Assembly: GCF_000702825.1 (NCBI RefSeq)
Contig: NZ_JNKF01000015.1
Coordinates: forward strand, 1 to 64,000
Reading direction: 5' to 3'
Length of the DNA stretch: 64,000 bases
From: Prevotella sp. P6B1
GTDB lineage: Bacteria; Bacteroidota; Bacteroidia; Bacteroidales; Bacteroidaceae
Part shown: piece by piece, positions 33,698 through 42,386 of the stretch
How positions within the stretch are numbered: position 1 is the stretch's first letter
How the letters are laid out: each line of letters starts with the position of its first letter
The notes under the pieces: generated by a model
The model's database searches: none
What the model was told of the DNA's origin: nothing
Seen by the model: only the letters and a program-made list of their open reading frames with translations
Position numbers and translations under genes: made by a program

Positions 33698-35179
33698 ATG
33701 AACCAGGAACGCGACGAAGGTTACAGTCACGTGTTGAAATACACGGGAGTATTCGGAGGCGTACAGGGCCTGAATGTGTTGATAGGTCTTGTGCGCAATA
33801 AGTTTGTGGCCATGCTGTTAGGTCCTGGCGGTATGGGCTTGGTATCCCTCTTCACTACTACCGTTCAGTTGTTGTCGCAGGCTACGAACTTGGGTGTTTC
33901 GTTCAGTGCGGTCCGACATATTTCAGAATGCTACGATGCTGGTGATACTGAACGCGCAGCTCATTTTGTCAGAGTGGTGCGTGGCTGGTGCCTGCTTACA
34001 GCCCTGTTGGGCATGCTGTTGTGTATAGTGGTAGGTCCGTTTCTTAGTAATACCACTTTCGCATGGGGCGACCATACGTTGCATTTCATCCTCTTGTCGC
34101 CAGCCATCGGCATGTTGGCGATTACTGGTGGCGAAACGGCTATCCTAAAAGGTCAGCGCCGTCTGGGGGCGTTGGCATTGGTGCAGATATGTTCGGCTTT
34201 GGCGTCGCTGGTGATATCAATACCCATCTATTATTTCTTCTGGCAGGCAGGTATTGTGCCTGTCATCGTGTTGATGGCGTTTGTCACCATGTGCGCTACG
34301 TTGCGCTTCTCCTTGCGCCTCTATCCTTTGCAGTTAAGGGGTATGTGTGGTATCTTGGGCGAGGGAATGGAGATGGTGCGCTTAGGCGTGGCTTTTACGT
34401 TGGCGGGTATTGTGGGCAGTGCAGCTGAGATGGTCATCCGTTCCTACCTCAATGTGGTTGGCGATCTCGATATGCTGGGCTTCTATAATGCGGGCTATAT
34501 GCTTACTATCACCTATGCTGGTTTGGTGTTCTCTGCGATGGATACGGATTACTATCCACGACTCTCTGGTGTGAATCAGGATGTAGAGGCTACAAACTTC
34601 ACTGTTAACCGTCAGATGGAGGTTTCACTACTCATTGTGGCACCTATGCTCACTGCCCTGATAGCCCTGTTGCCAGTATTCATTCCGCAGCTGTTCACCA
34701 GCGAATTCCTGCCTGTGGTGCCTATGGCGCAAGTGGCCGCGCTGGCTATGTTTTTCAAGGTGCTGACGCTGCCTGTGGCTTATATCACGTTGGCGCGTGG
34801 CTATTCGCTCTCTTATCTGGCGTTCGAGTCGGCCTATTACGTGGCACTGGTGTTGCTGATTGTGATTGGTTACGAGCAGTGGGGCTTGTGGGGGACAGGT
34901 CTCGCCATCGCGCTGGCACACGCTTTCGAGTTTATGATGATTCATGTCTATGCCTACAAAAAATACGGCTACCGAATGACGGTAACCGTATCTCAATATG
35001 CGTTTGTTTTGTTTACCTTAGGTGGGCTCGCCTACGCTTGCACCATTCTGCTTACTGGCATTGTCTACTGGGTAGTAGAACTATTGGTGGTTTTGGCGAG
35101 TGGCCTGTATTCATTGCAGATTCTTCGTCAGAAGACACATCTGTGGCAGGCCCTTACCCGCAGGTTCCGCAAAAGTTAG
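33698..35179 (+). CDS. Polysaccharide flippase (Wzx/MATE-like)
   Basis: This 493-residue membrane protein has about twelve to fourteen hydrophobic segments and the typical Wzx start (YTGVFGGVQGLNVLIGLVRNKFVAMLLGPGGMGLVSL). Such proteins move lipid-linked oligosaccharides across the inner membrane. I chose ATG 33698, because codons before it overlap the divergent GT2 gene and lack hydrophobic character. Together with four neighbouring glycosyltransferases it suggests a small surface-glycan locus. No polymerase (Wzy) or ligase is seen nearby. Confidence 0.9.
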   Translation: MNQERDEGYSHVLKYTGVFGGVQGLNVLIGLVRNKFVAMLLGPGGMGLVSLFTTTVQLLSQATNLGVSFSAVRHISECYDAGDTERAAHFVRVVRGWCLLTALLGMLLCIVVGPFLSNTTFAWGDHTLHFILLSPAIGMLAITGGETAILKGQRRLGALALVQICSALASLVISIPIYYFFWQAGIVPVIVLMAFVTMCATLRFSLRLYPLQLRGMCGILGEGMEMVRLGVAFTLAGIVGSAAEMVIRSYLNVVGDLDMLGFYNAGYMLTITYAGLVFSAMDTDYYPRLSGVNQDVEATNFTVNRQMEVSLLIVAPMLTALIALLPVFIPQLFTSEFLPVVPMAQVAALAMFFKVLTLPVAYITLARGYSLSYLAFESAYYVALVLLIVIGYEQWGLWGTGLAIALAHAFEFMMIHVYAYKKYGYRMTVTVSQYAFVLFTLGGLAYACTILLTGIVYWVVELLVVLASGLYSLQILRQKTHLWQALTRRFRKS

Positions 35180-36309
35180 AAACGGAAGTCGAGTTCTACG
35201 TCAACCAGATTGTAGTTGTGCTTTCCTTCAGCCAACTTGCGGTCGTTAACGTGAGAGTATTCTACGTGCATCTCCAGATTCTTGGTGAAGAAGTAGTTCA
35301 AACCGCACTCTACCTGGTTTACAGATGAATTCCATTCCTTAGCTACGCGATAAGTCTGGTAGCGAGCCTTTGCGTGGAGCTTGCCCTTGATGAGTGGCAC
35401 AATACCAAATGCGTACCAACCATCAGCCTTGTCGCCGTATTCGAGATTAGAACCCCATCCCTGGTTATGGATATACTCTGCACGGAAGGTGTATTCATCC
35501 TTGTCGTACTCAGCTGAGAGACAGTAACGGTTCTTACGAACACTCTTAAGGGTAATGGTTTGTCTGCCGAGGATGGGATCTACATAAGTAGTTGCCATCT
35601 CACCGCGTGTACCAGTCCATCCGAAGGCACCAATACGAAGCCCCTTGATAGGCATTACCCACATGCCACCGATGATATCCTTCTTGTTGTCCTTGTCCTT
35701 CATGTTGATACCTTCACCATTGTAAATACCAACCTGATAGTGCAGCAACTTGCGTCCGCTTGCGTTTGGCAGAATATTACCAGCCACCTGGATACCAAGG
35801 TCGCGACCACCTGAAGATTTCTCGCCAGTACGATCGCCGAAACCAGAAAGGTTGTTGATTACATCAGCATATCCTCTCCAACCCTGGGTGATGGGGTGTG
35901 TGGGGTTCTCGAATGTGAAGGCACGCTTGAACTGACCTGCACGAATCTTGAACTCAGGATATTTGCGCCACTCAGCATAAAGGTCAACCAGCTGTACTGT
36001 GGGCTCGCCTGGCCCCTTAGCGTTGGTGCCCTGAATCTGAGCACGCCAGTCGAAGTCGCCAATTTTGCCATCGAGAATAAAACGAGCCAAGCGGAGGTTA
36101 AAGGTGTTAGTATGATCGCCTTCTTTGTCCTGACCCTGATACTGCAGCATACCATAGCCACTGAATTTAATGTTCTTTACCCAGGCAGGTACCTCAACGG
36201 TAGCCTTCTCCTGAGTAGCCTGTGTCTCTTCTACTTCTGGCAATGTTTCTGCATTTGCAGTCATTGTCATCGACGCCATCAGCGCCATCATCCAATATAA
36301 TTTTCTCAT
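35176..36309 (-). CDS. Outer-membrane porin (phosphate-selective porin O/P-like)
   Basis: This 377-residue protein has a signal peptide (about 1-20, ending TANA) and a beta-barrel pattern of alternating strands ending in an aromatic residue (VELDFRF), the usual outer-membrane C-terminal signal. Motifs FNLRLARFILDGKIGDFDWRAQI and IRAGQFKRAFTFENP are typical of the OprO/OprP-like family in Bacteroidetes. The true solute is unknown. It converges with the flippase gene, overlapping by 4 bp. Confidence 0.88.
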   Translation of the reverse strand: MRKLYWMMALMASMTMTANAETLPEVEETQATQEKATVEVPAWVKNIKFSGYGMLQYQGQDKEGDHTNTFNLRLARFILDGKIGDFDWRAQIQGTNAKGPGEPTVQLVDLYAEWRKYPEFKIRAGQFKRAFTFENPTHPITQGWRGYADVINNLSGFGDRTGEKSSGGRDLGIQVAGNILPNASGRKLLHYQVGIYNGEGINMKDKDNKKDIIGGMWVMPIKGLRIGAFGWTGTRGEMATTYVDPILGRQTITLKSVRKNRYCLSAEYDKDEYTFRAEYIHNQGWGSNLEYGDKADGWYAFGIVPLIKGKLHAKARYQTYRVAKEWNSSVNQVECGLNYFFTKNLEMHVEYSHVNDRKLAEGKHNYNLVDVELDFRF

Positions 36310-36369
36310 TGTGGTATGAATTAAAAAATTAGTAAATGTAGTTATCTGTAAAAATATTTTTAGTTAAAC

Positions 36370-36419
36370 TTGGGGCAAATATATGAAAAAATATTGAAAC
36401 TTCCAAGTATTTGCCCCAA
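36370..36419. repeat. Inverted repeat covering the porin promoter and the rlmD 3' region
   Basis: TTGGGGCAAATA (36370-36381) and TATTTGCCCCAA (36408-36419) are perfect 12-bp arms around a 26-nt AT-rich loop. One arm contains most of the porin -7 element. The hairpin also lies just after the upstream methyltransferase gene, so it may act as terminator, operator or both. Confidence 0.7.
36375..36383 (-). promoter_or_regulatory. -7 promoter element of the porin gene (minus strand)
   Basis: The minus strand reads TATATTTGC, 65 nt before the porin ATG and inside one arm of the inverted repeat. Confidence 0.6.
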
Positions 36420-36425
36420 ATTCTT

Positions 36426-37877
36426 TTATCTGCGCTCCAGTAGCACCACATTTTCTACGTGTGGTGTGTGGGGGAACATATCAACGGGCTGAACGGCTGC
36501 CACGCGATAATCTACGTCGAGATCGTGCAGGTCGCGGGCTTGTGTGGCAGGGTTGCAGCTTACGTAAACAATACGTTTCGGAGCAGCGCCAAGGATGGTC
36601 TTCACTACATCGGGGTGCATACCAGCACGTGGGGGATCGGTAATAATCACATCCGGACGTCCGTGCTCGGCAATGAATTCCTCTGTCAGGATATCCTTCA
36701 TGTCGCCTGCATAGAACAGGGTGTTGTCGATCTTGTTTACTTCAGAGTTGATCTTTGCATCCTCGATAGCTTCGGGCACATACTCAATACCAATCACTTT
36801 ACGCGCCTTCTTGGCTACAAAGTTGGCAATGGTGCCTGTGCCGGTATAGAGGTCGTAAACCAGCTCGTTGCCAGTAAGCCCGGCAAAATTACGGGCTACC
36901 GAGTACAGGTGGTAGGCCTGCTCGGTGTTGGTCTGGTAGAAACTCTTGGGACCAACCTTAAACTTCAGGTCCTCCATCAACTCATAGATGTGGTCGATAC
37001 CTTTGAATACCAATATCTCCTGATCGCCAATGGTATCGTTGCACTTCTGGTTGTCGAGGTACATCAGCGAGGTAATCTGTGGAAACTTATCGGCGATATG
37101 CTGCAGCAGTCCCTTGGCCTGTTCCTCGCTCTGGGCCAGAGCCTCGGCCGATGTACGGTCGTAGTGGAACTGGAAGATAACCATCCACTCGCCACTGGCG
37201 CTGTTGCGGATGATGATATCGCGCAGCAGTCCTACCTGGGCACGCAGGTCAAAGAACGATAAGCCGTTGGCCATTGCATAGTCGCGTGCCTCGTTGCGAA
37301 TCTCGTTCTGCAGATTGTCCATCAACCAGCATTTCTCGATAGGCAGTATCTTATCGAAAGCACCTGTAATATGGAATCCGATAGCGGGCACGTCCTTCAG
37401 ACTCTGACTCTCGTCGTTGGGCAGTGTCTGAATCTGCTCCTTGGTCAGATAGCGCTTGTTGGCGCATCCGAAGTCGAGCTTGTTGCGATACGCCTGGGTA
37501 TGTACGCTTCCTAAAATAGGCATAAACTCAGGCAACTCGATTTTACCGATACGGTGTAATTGGTCGTACACCTGCTGCTGCTTAAACTTCAGCTGTTCCT
37601 CGTAAGGCAGGTTCTGCCATTTACAACCGCCACACACACCAAAGTGTGCGCAGAATGGGGTCGCGCGTACCTTACTTAATTCTATGAATCTTACAACCTC
37701 GCCCTCGGCAAAGGAGTGCTTCTTGCGGCGGATCTGTACATCGCACACATCGCCAGGCACGCAGAAAGGTACGAATACCACCAGGTCGTCCCAGTGGAAC
37801 AGACACTTACCTTCAGCAGCCGCAGCCTCTATTACAACACCCTCGAGGAGTGGTAATGGTTTCTTGTTTCTTGCCAT
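36426..37877 (-). CDS. rlmD: 23S rRNA m5U methyltransferase (RlmD/RumA/TrmA family)
   Basis: This 483-residue protein has an N-terminal TRAM domain (about 1-65), an Fe-S cysteine set (CAHFGVCGGC), a SAM-binding motif (YDLYTGTGTIANF) and the catalytic cysteine in VSCNPATQARDL. It forms 5-methyluridine in 23S rRNA (RlmD- or RlmCD-like; the exact position is not determinable). An in-frame ATG at 37898 coincides with the last base of the -7 element, so the true start is ATG 37877 (MARNKKP). Confidence 0.92.
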   Translation of the reverse strand: MARNKKPLPLLEGVVIEAAAAEGKCLFHWDDLVVFVPFCVPGDVCDVQIRRKKHSFAEGEVVRFIELSKVRATPFCAHFGVCGGCKWQNLPYEEQLKFKQQQVYDQLHRIGKIELPEFMPILGSVHTQAYRNKLDFGCANKRYLTKEQIQTLPNDESQSLKDVPAIGFHITGAFDKILPIEKCWLMDNLQNEIRNEARDYAMANGLSFFDLRAQVGLLRDIIIRNSASGEWMVIFQFHYDRTSAEALAQSEEQAKGLLQHIADKFPQITSLMYLDNQKCNDTIGDQEILVFKGIDHIYELMEDLKFKVGPKSFYQTNTEQAYHLYSVARNFAGLTGNELVYDLYTGTGTIANFVAKKARKVIGIEYVPEAIEDAKINSEVNKIDNTLFYAGDMKDILTEEFIAEHGRPDVIITDPPRAGMHPDVVKTILGAAPKRIVYVSCNPATQARDLHDLDVDYRVAAVQPVDMFPHTPHVENVVLLERR

Positions 37878-37897
37878 ATTATTCTTGATTTTGGGCA

Positions 37898-37905
37898 CAA
37901 AGGTA
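37898..37905 (-). promoter_or_regulatory. -7 promoter element of the rRNA methyltransferase gene (minus strand)
   Basis: The minus strand reads TACCTTTG, 20 nt before the ATG at 37877. It rules out the earlier in-frame ATG. Confidence 0.72.
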
Positions 37906-38032
37906 CAAAAAATCTATCAAAAATCCGTTGTATTCCATGTTTCCTGTAGTAAAACTATGCCAAAAAAGTGAAAATGTAACGTCGACTTTGCAAATTTTGC
38001 CGATTTTTCTTGTAGGTTTGATGGAATTTTAG

Positions 38033-38041
38033 TAATTTTGC
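38033..38041 (+). promoter_or_regulatory. -7 promoter element of ppdK
   Basis: TAATTTTGC lies 47 nt before the ppdK start. Confidence 0.75.
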
Positions 38042-38088
38042 AAAATCTAATCGAAAATAATTTATCATCAACAAAACAATAATTACGT

Positions 38089-40809
38089 ATGAGTCAGAAA
38101 AGAGTTTACCTCTTCGGTAATGGTAAGGCCGAAGGAAACGCAAAGATGCGTGAGGAACTTGGTGGTAAGGGTGCTAACCTTGCTGAGATGAACCACATTG
38201 GTGTTCCTGTTCCTCCAGGTTTCACAATCACCACAGATTGTTGTAATGAGTACTATCAGGTTGGTCAGCAGAAGATTATGGAGCTTCTGAACGACGACGT
38301 GATGGCTGCCGTGAAGCACATTGAAGATTTGATGAACTGTAAGTTCGGCGATGCCCAGAATCCTCTGCTGGTATCTGTTCGTTCTGGTGCCCGTGCCTCA
38401 ATGCCTGGTATGATGGACACCATCCTGAACCTTGGTTTGAACGACGAGGTTGCCGAGGGTATGGCTAAGAAGACAAACAATCCTCACTTCGTGTACGACT
38501 CTTATCGTCGTTTCGTACAGATGTACGGCGATGTTGTGCTCGAGATGAAGCCCGTGAATAAAACTGATATCGACCCATTCGAGGAGATTATCGAAAAGGT
38601 TAAGAAGGAGAGTGGTGTTGTGCTCGATAAGGACCTCTCAGTAGAGGACCTGAAGAAGCTGGTTCAGCTGTTCAAGGCTGCCATCAAGGAGCGCACTGGT
38701 AAGGACTTCCCCAACGATCCTATCGAGCAGCTCTGGGGTGCTATCTGTGCTGTATTCCGTTCTTGGATGAACGAGCGCGCTATCCTGTATCGTAAGATGG
38801 AAGGAATCCCCGACGAGTGGGGTACAGCCGTATCAGTTATGGCCATGGTATTCGGTAACATGGGCGACACATCAGCTACTGGTGTATGCTTCAGCCGTGA
38901 TGCCGCTAATGGTGAGAACCTGTTCAACGGTGAGTATCTGGTTAACGCTCAGGGTGAGGACGTTGTGGCTGGTATCCGTACTCCACAGCAGATCACAAAG
39001 ATTGGTTCTCAGCGCTGGGCTGAGCGCGCAGGTATCTCTGAGGAGGAGCGCGTAGCCAAGTATCCTTCAATGGAGGAGGCAATGCCAGAGATCTATGCTG
39101 AGCTGAATGGTATCCAGGATAAGCTGGAGCACCACTATCACGATATGCAGGATATGGAGTTCACCGTACAGGAGGGCAAGCTCTGGTTCCTCCAGACACG
39201 TAACGGTAAGCGTACTGGTGCTGCTATGGTTAAGATTGCTATCGACCTGCTCCACGAAGGTATGATCGACGAGAAGACTGCCATCCAGCGTTGCGAGCCT
39301 CAGAAGCTCGACGAGCTGCTCCACCCCGTATTCGATAAGAAGGCTCTGGCTGCTGCTAAGGTTATCGCTCAGGGTCTGCCCGCATCTCCTGGTGCTGCTT
39401 GTGGTCAGATTGTATTCCACGCTGACGACGCTAAGGAGTGGCACGAGAACGGACACAAGGTAGTACTCGTACGTATCGAGACCTCTCCTGAGGATCTGGC
39501 TGGTATGGCTGCTGCCGAGGGTATCCTCACAGCTCGTGGTGGTATGACATCTCACGCTGCCGTTGTGGCTCGTGGTATGGGTAAGTGCTGCGTATCGGGT
39601 GTAGGTGCTCTGAATGTAAGCTATAAGGATAAGACCGTTGAGATCGACGGCGTAGTATATAAGGAGGGCGACTTCATCTCCCTGAACGGTACAACTGGTC
39701 AGGTATATGCTGGCGAGGTTCCAACAAAGGCTGCCGAGCTTTCTGGCGACTTCAAGGAGCTGATGGACCTCTGCGACAAGTACACCAAGCTGCAGGTTCG
39801 TACCAATGCTGATACACCACACGATGCACAGGTAGCTCGCGCTTTCGGTGCTAAGGGTATCGGTCTTACACGTACCGAGCACATGTTCTTCGAGGATCAG
39901 AAGATCGTTGCTATGCGTGAGATGATTCTGGCCGACAGCGTTGCCGGACGTGAGAAGGCTCTTGCTAAGCTGCTGCCTTATCAGAAGGCTGACTTCAAGG
40001 GTATCCTCGAGGCTATGGACGGTCTGCCAGTTAACATCCGTTTGCTCGATCCACCTCTCCACGAGTTTGTTCCCCACGATCTGGCTGGTCAGCAGACCAT
40101 GGCTAAGGAGATGGGCGTAAGCTTGGATGAGATTAAGCGTCGTGTTGACTCACTCGCTGAGAACAACCCAATGCTGGGTCACCGTGGTTGCCGTCTGGGT
40201 ATCACATTCCCTGAGATTACCGCTATGCAGACCAAGGCTATCCTCTCTGCAGCTTGCGAGCTGAAGAAGGAGGGTAAGAACCCAATGCCAGAGATCATGG
40301 TTCCTCTGATTGGTACTATCAACGAGCTCAAGCAGCAGAAGGAGATCATCCAGTATGCCGCTAAGGAGGTATTCGCTGAGTACGGTATCGAGGTTGAGTT
40401 CGAGATTGGTACAATGATCGAGATTCCACGTGCTGCTCTGACAGCCGATCTGATTGCTTCAGAGGCTCAGTACTTCTCATTCGGTACTAACGACCTGACT
40501 CAGATGACCTTCGGATACAGCCGTGACGATATCGCTTCGTTCCTGCCTGTATATCTCGACAAGAAGATTCTGAAGGTTGACCCATTCCAGGTACTCGACC
40601 AGAAGGGTGTAGGCCGTCTCATCAAGTTTGCCGTTAAGGAAGGCCGTGAGGTACGTCCTGACCTCCGTTGTGGTATCTGTGGTGAGCATGGTGGTGAGCC
40701 CAGCTCAGTTAAGTTCTGCGCTAAGATTGGCATGAACTACGCTAGCTGCTCTCCATTCCGTGTGCCCATCGCCCGCCTTGCCGCCGCGCAGGCTGCTGTC
40801 GAGGAGTAA
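38089..40809 (+). CDS. ppdK: Pyruvate, phosphate dikinase
   Basis: PPDK interconverts pyruvate, ATP and Pi with PEP, AMP and PPi, giving Bacteroidetes a PPi-linked glycolytic step. The 906-residue protein has an N-terminal ATP-grasp domain, the phospho-histidine H489 (GGMTSHAAVVARGMGK) and a C-terminal TIM barrel with catalytic C864 (CGICGEHGGEPSS). Codon use is strongly biased (GGT, GCT, AAG), as in highly expressed genes. It is monocistronic with its own promoter and terminator. Confidence 0.98.
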   Translation: MSQKRVYLFGNGKAEGNAKMREELGGKGANLAEMNHIGVPVPPGFTITTDCCNEYYQVGQQKIMELLNDDVMAAVKHIEDLMNCKFGDAQNPLLVSVRSGARASMPGMMDTILNLGLNDEVAEGMAKKTNNPHFVYDSYRRFVQMYGDVVLEMKPVNKTDIDPFEEIIEKVKKESGVVLDKDLSVEDLKKLVQLFKAAIKERTGKDFPNDPIEQLWGAICAVFRSWMNERAILYRKMEGIPDEWGTAVSVMAMVFGNMGDTSATGVCFSRDAANGENLFNGEYLVNAQGEDVVAGIRTPQQITKIGSQRWAERAGISEEERVAKYPSMEEAMPEIYAELNGIQDKLEHHYHDMQDMEFTVQEGKLWFLQTRNGKRTGAAMVKIAIDLLHEGMIDEKTAIQRCEPQKLDELLHPVFDKKALAAAKVIAQGLPASPGAACGQIVFHADDAKEWHENGHKVVLVRIETSPEDLAGMAAAEGILTARGGMTSHAAVVARGMGKCCVSGVGALNVSYKDKTVEIDGVVYKEGDFISLNGTTGQVYAGEVPTKAAELSGDFKELMDLCDKYTKLQVRTNADTPHDAQVARAFGAKGIGLTRTEHMFFEDQKIVAMREMILADSVAGREKALAKLLPYQKADFKGILEAMDGLPVNIRLLDPPLHEFVPHDLAGQQTMAKEMGVSLDEIKRRVDSLAENNPMLGHRGCRLGITFPEITAMQTKAILSAACELKKEGKNPMPEIMVPLIGTINELKQQKEIIQYAAKEVFAEYGIEVEFEIGTMIEIPRAALTADLIASEAQYFSFGTNDLTQMTFGYSRDDIASFLPVYLDKKILKVDPFQVLDQKGVGRLIKFAVKEGREVRPDLRCGICGEHGGEPSSVKFCAKIGMNYASCSPFRVPIARLAAAQAAVEE

Positions 40810-40832
40810 TAATCACTCTTACATAATTTGCT

Positions 40833-40867
40833 GAGGGACCTGCCCTAATGGACAGGTCTCTTTTTTA
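40833..40867 (+). terminator. Terminator after ppdK
   Basis: The stem GAGGGACCTG/CAGGTCTC (40833-40842 with 40853-40860, one wobble and a small mismatch) is followed by a T-tract at 40861-40866. Confidence 0.82.
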
Positions 40868-40883
40868 TATCTCATTTGAGAGC

Positions 40884-41096
40884 ATGTCGAAGTACAATCT
40901 TATCCGCGGAGAGGTATTCGTCTGTGGTGAACGTGTGTCTACAATCGAGGACTCAGGATTTACAAACGTCGAACAGGTTATAACGAGACTCCTTTCGTTT
41001 TTACATGAAGACGTGTCACGCCCAACCAAGGTTCAGATAAAGATATCGAATCTTGACAAGAAGCAAACGCGATTATATCAGAGAATATTAAAGTGA
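40884..41096 (+). CDS. Small conserved-looking protein of unknown function (70 aa)
   Basis: The protein is 70 residues with a basic C-terminus. It starts MSKYNLIRGEVFVCGERVST, then has an amphipathic helix (NVEQVITRLLSFLHEDV) and ends SNLDKKQTRLYQRILK. I chose ATG 40884 because an upstream in-frame ATG at 40848 lies in the ppdK terminator. No -7 element is visible, so expression would depend on read-through from ppdK. No family recognised. Confidence 0.55.
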   Translation: MSKYNLIRGEVFVCGERVSTIEDSGFTNVEQVITRLLSFLHEDVSRPTKVQIKISNLDKKQTRLYQRILK

Positions 41097-41200
41097 CTGA
41101 CATATAAACATTGATACGATTAACCTTCACAGAAGCCTAAAACCCTATTCGAGAACAATTTGGAAATAACAGCCTCAAAATTTCTGAAGGACAAATATCG

Positions 41201-41237
41201 AAACATCTCCCAAATCGAAAAGATTTGGGAGATGTTT
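41201..41237 (-). terminator. Long hairpin after the alpha/beta hydrolase gene
   Basis: A perfect 16-bp stem (AAACATCTCCCAAATC at 41201-41216 with its complement at 41222-41237) has a 5-nt loop. It lies 24 nt past the stop of the minus-strand operon. The T-tract is weak. Confidence 0.7.
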
Positions 41238-41260
41238 ATTGGTGTGGCTTGTATCTAAGC

Positions 41261-42385
41261 CTATCTCAAATACGTTTTGAAAAACTTCTCCAGTTTATCC
41301 CAAGGAATCATATTCTTGGGTTCGCCCTTACCTACGAGTTCAGTATATCCACCATCGTAGAGGTCGCAATGTGAGGCTCCTGGGATGATGAGCAGCTGCT
41401 TGTTCTCTGGGTTGGGATTGGGTTCGCCAACAAACTTGTACCCCTCTGCCTTACCATCAACCATATAGTGATAGGCAGCCTCACCGAAGTAGCGTGAGTG
41501 AGCCTTCTCACCATGCATCACGAGGACGGCAGAGCGGATTTCATTGATGTAGTAGAGGAAACGGGCGTTGGCATAAGCCTGAGTGCCGATGACGCGCCAA
41601 CCGTCGTTCGAGTTGCCGCTGCGGGCATGATATCCGCGCTCGGTCTTGTAATAATCGTAGTACTCCTTCACGAACTGAGGAGCCTCGTCGGGCAGAGGAT
41701 CGACGACGCCACCGGCCATCGCCATCGGGTCGGCCAGGCGCTGCTTGGCAAGTGCCTCACGGGCAGCATGGCGCGACTCTTCCTTGTCCTCGCTGTCGAA
41801 ATAGCCGTTGCCACTGACGCGGGTCATGTCGTACATCGTCGAGACAACAGTAGCCTTGATGCGTGTGTCGGCAGCGGCAGCATTGAAGGCAATTCCACCC
41901 CAACCGCAGATGCCGATGATACCAATACGTTCAGCATCCACATTTTCCTGCTTCGACAGGAAATCGACAGCGGCCATGAAGTCCTCGGTATTGATGTCGG
42001 GTGAAGCTGTGCGACGAGGCTCTCCACTGCTCTCGCCAGTGTACGACGGGTCGAAAGCCAATGCTACAAAGCCGCGCTCGGCCATCTGCATGGCATAGAG
42101 GCCGCTCGACTGCTCCTTGGTGGCGCCGAATGGGCCACTCACGGCAATGGCGGCCATCTTGCCCTTGGCATCCTTTGGCGTATAGAGGTCAGCTGCCAGC
42201 GTCAAGCCGTACTGTGTTTCGAACGTCACCTTGCAGTGGTTCACTTTCTCGCTCAGCGGGAACACCTTGTCCCACTCCTGTGTCAGATTCAATGTTGTCA
42301 TATTCTCTTCTTTTTTATTTTGTTCTTGGTTTGTGCAGGCTGTGAGCAATCCGCCCATCAGTACTGCGGCTAAAATTACTTTCAT
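41261..42385 (-). CDS. Alpha/beta hydrolase lipoprotein with cysteine at the nucleophile position
   Basis: This 374-residue envelope protein has a lipobox at C17 (LLTACTN). The hydrolase fold shows the oxyanion region SGPFGATKEQ, the nucleophile elbow GICGWGG with Cys160 where serine is usual, an acidic residue in VMHGEKAHS and the catalytic His in PGASHCDLYDGG. It resembles the YcjY/DLH-like branch. The substrate is unknown. It follows the Fe-S flavoprotein gene by 1 nt and is the last gene of the minus-strand operon. Confidence 0.82.
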   Translation of the reverse strand: MKVILAAVLMGGLLTACTNQEQNKKEENMTTLNLTQEWDKVFPLSEKVNHCKVTFETQYGLTLAADLYTPKDAKGKMAAIAVSGPFGATKEQSSGLYAMQMAERGFVALAFDPSYTGESSGEPRRTASPDINTEDFMAAVDFLSKQENVDAERIGIIGICGWGGIAFNAAAADTRIKATVVSTMYDMTRVSGNGYFDSEDKEESRHAAREALAKQRLADPMAMAGGVVDPLPDEAPQFVKEYYDYYKTERGYHARSGNSNDGWRVIGTQAYANARFLYYINEIRSAVLVMHGEKAHSRYFGEAAYHYMVDGKAEGYKFVGEPNPNPENKQLLIIPGASHCDLYDGGYTELVGKGEPKNMIPWDKLEKFFKTYLR

Positions 42386-42386
42386 A

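Noticed and set aside
40848..40883. Longer start for the 70-residue protein
   Set aside because: These codons lie in the hairpin and T-tract of the ppdK terminator.
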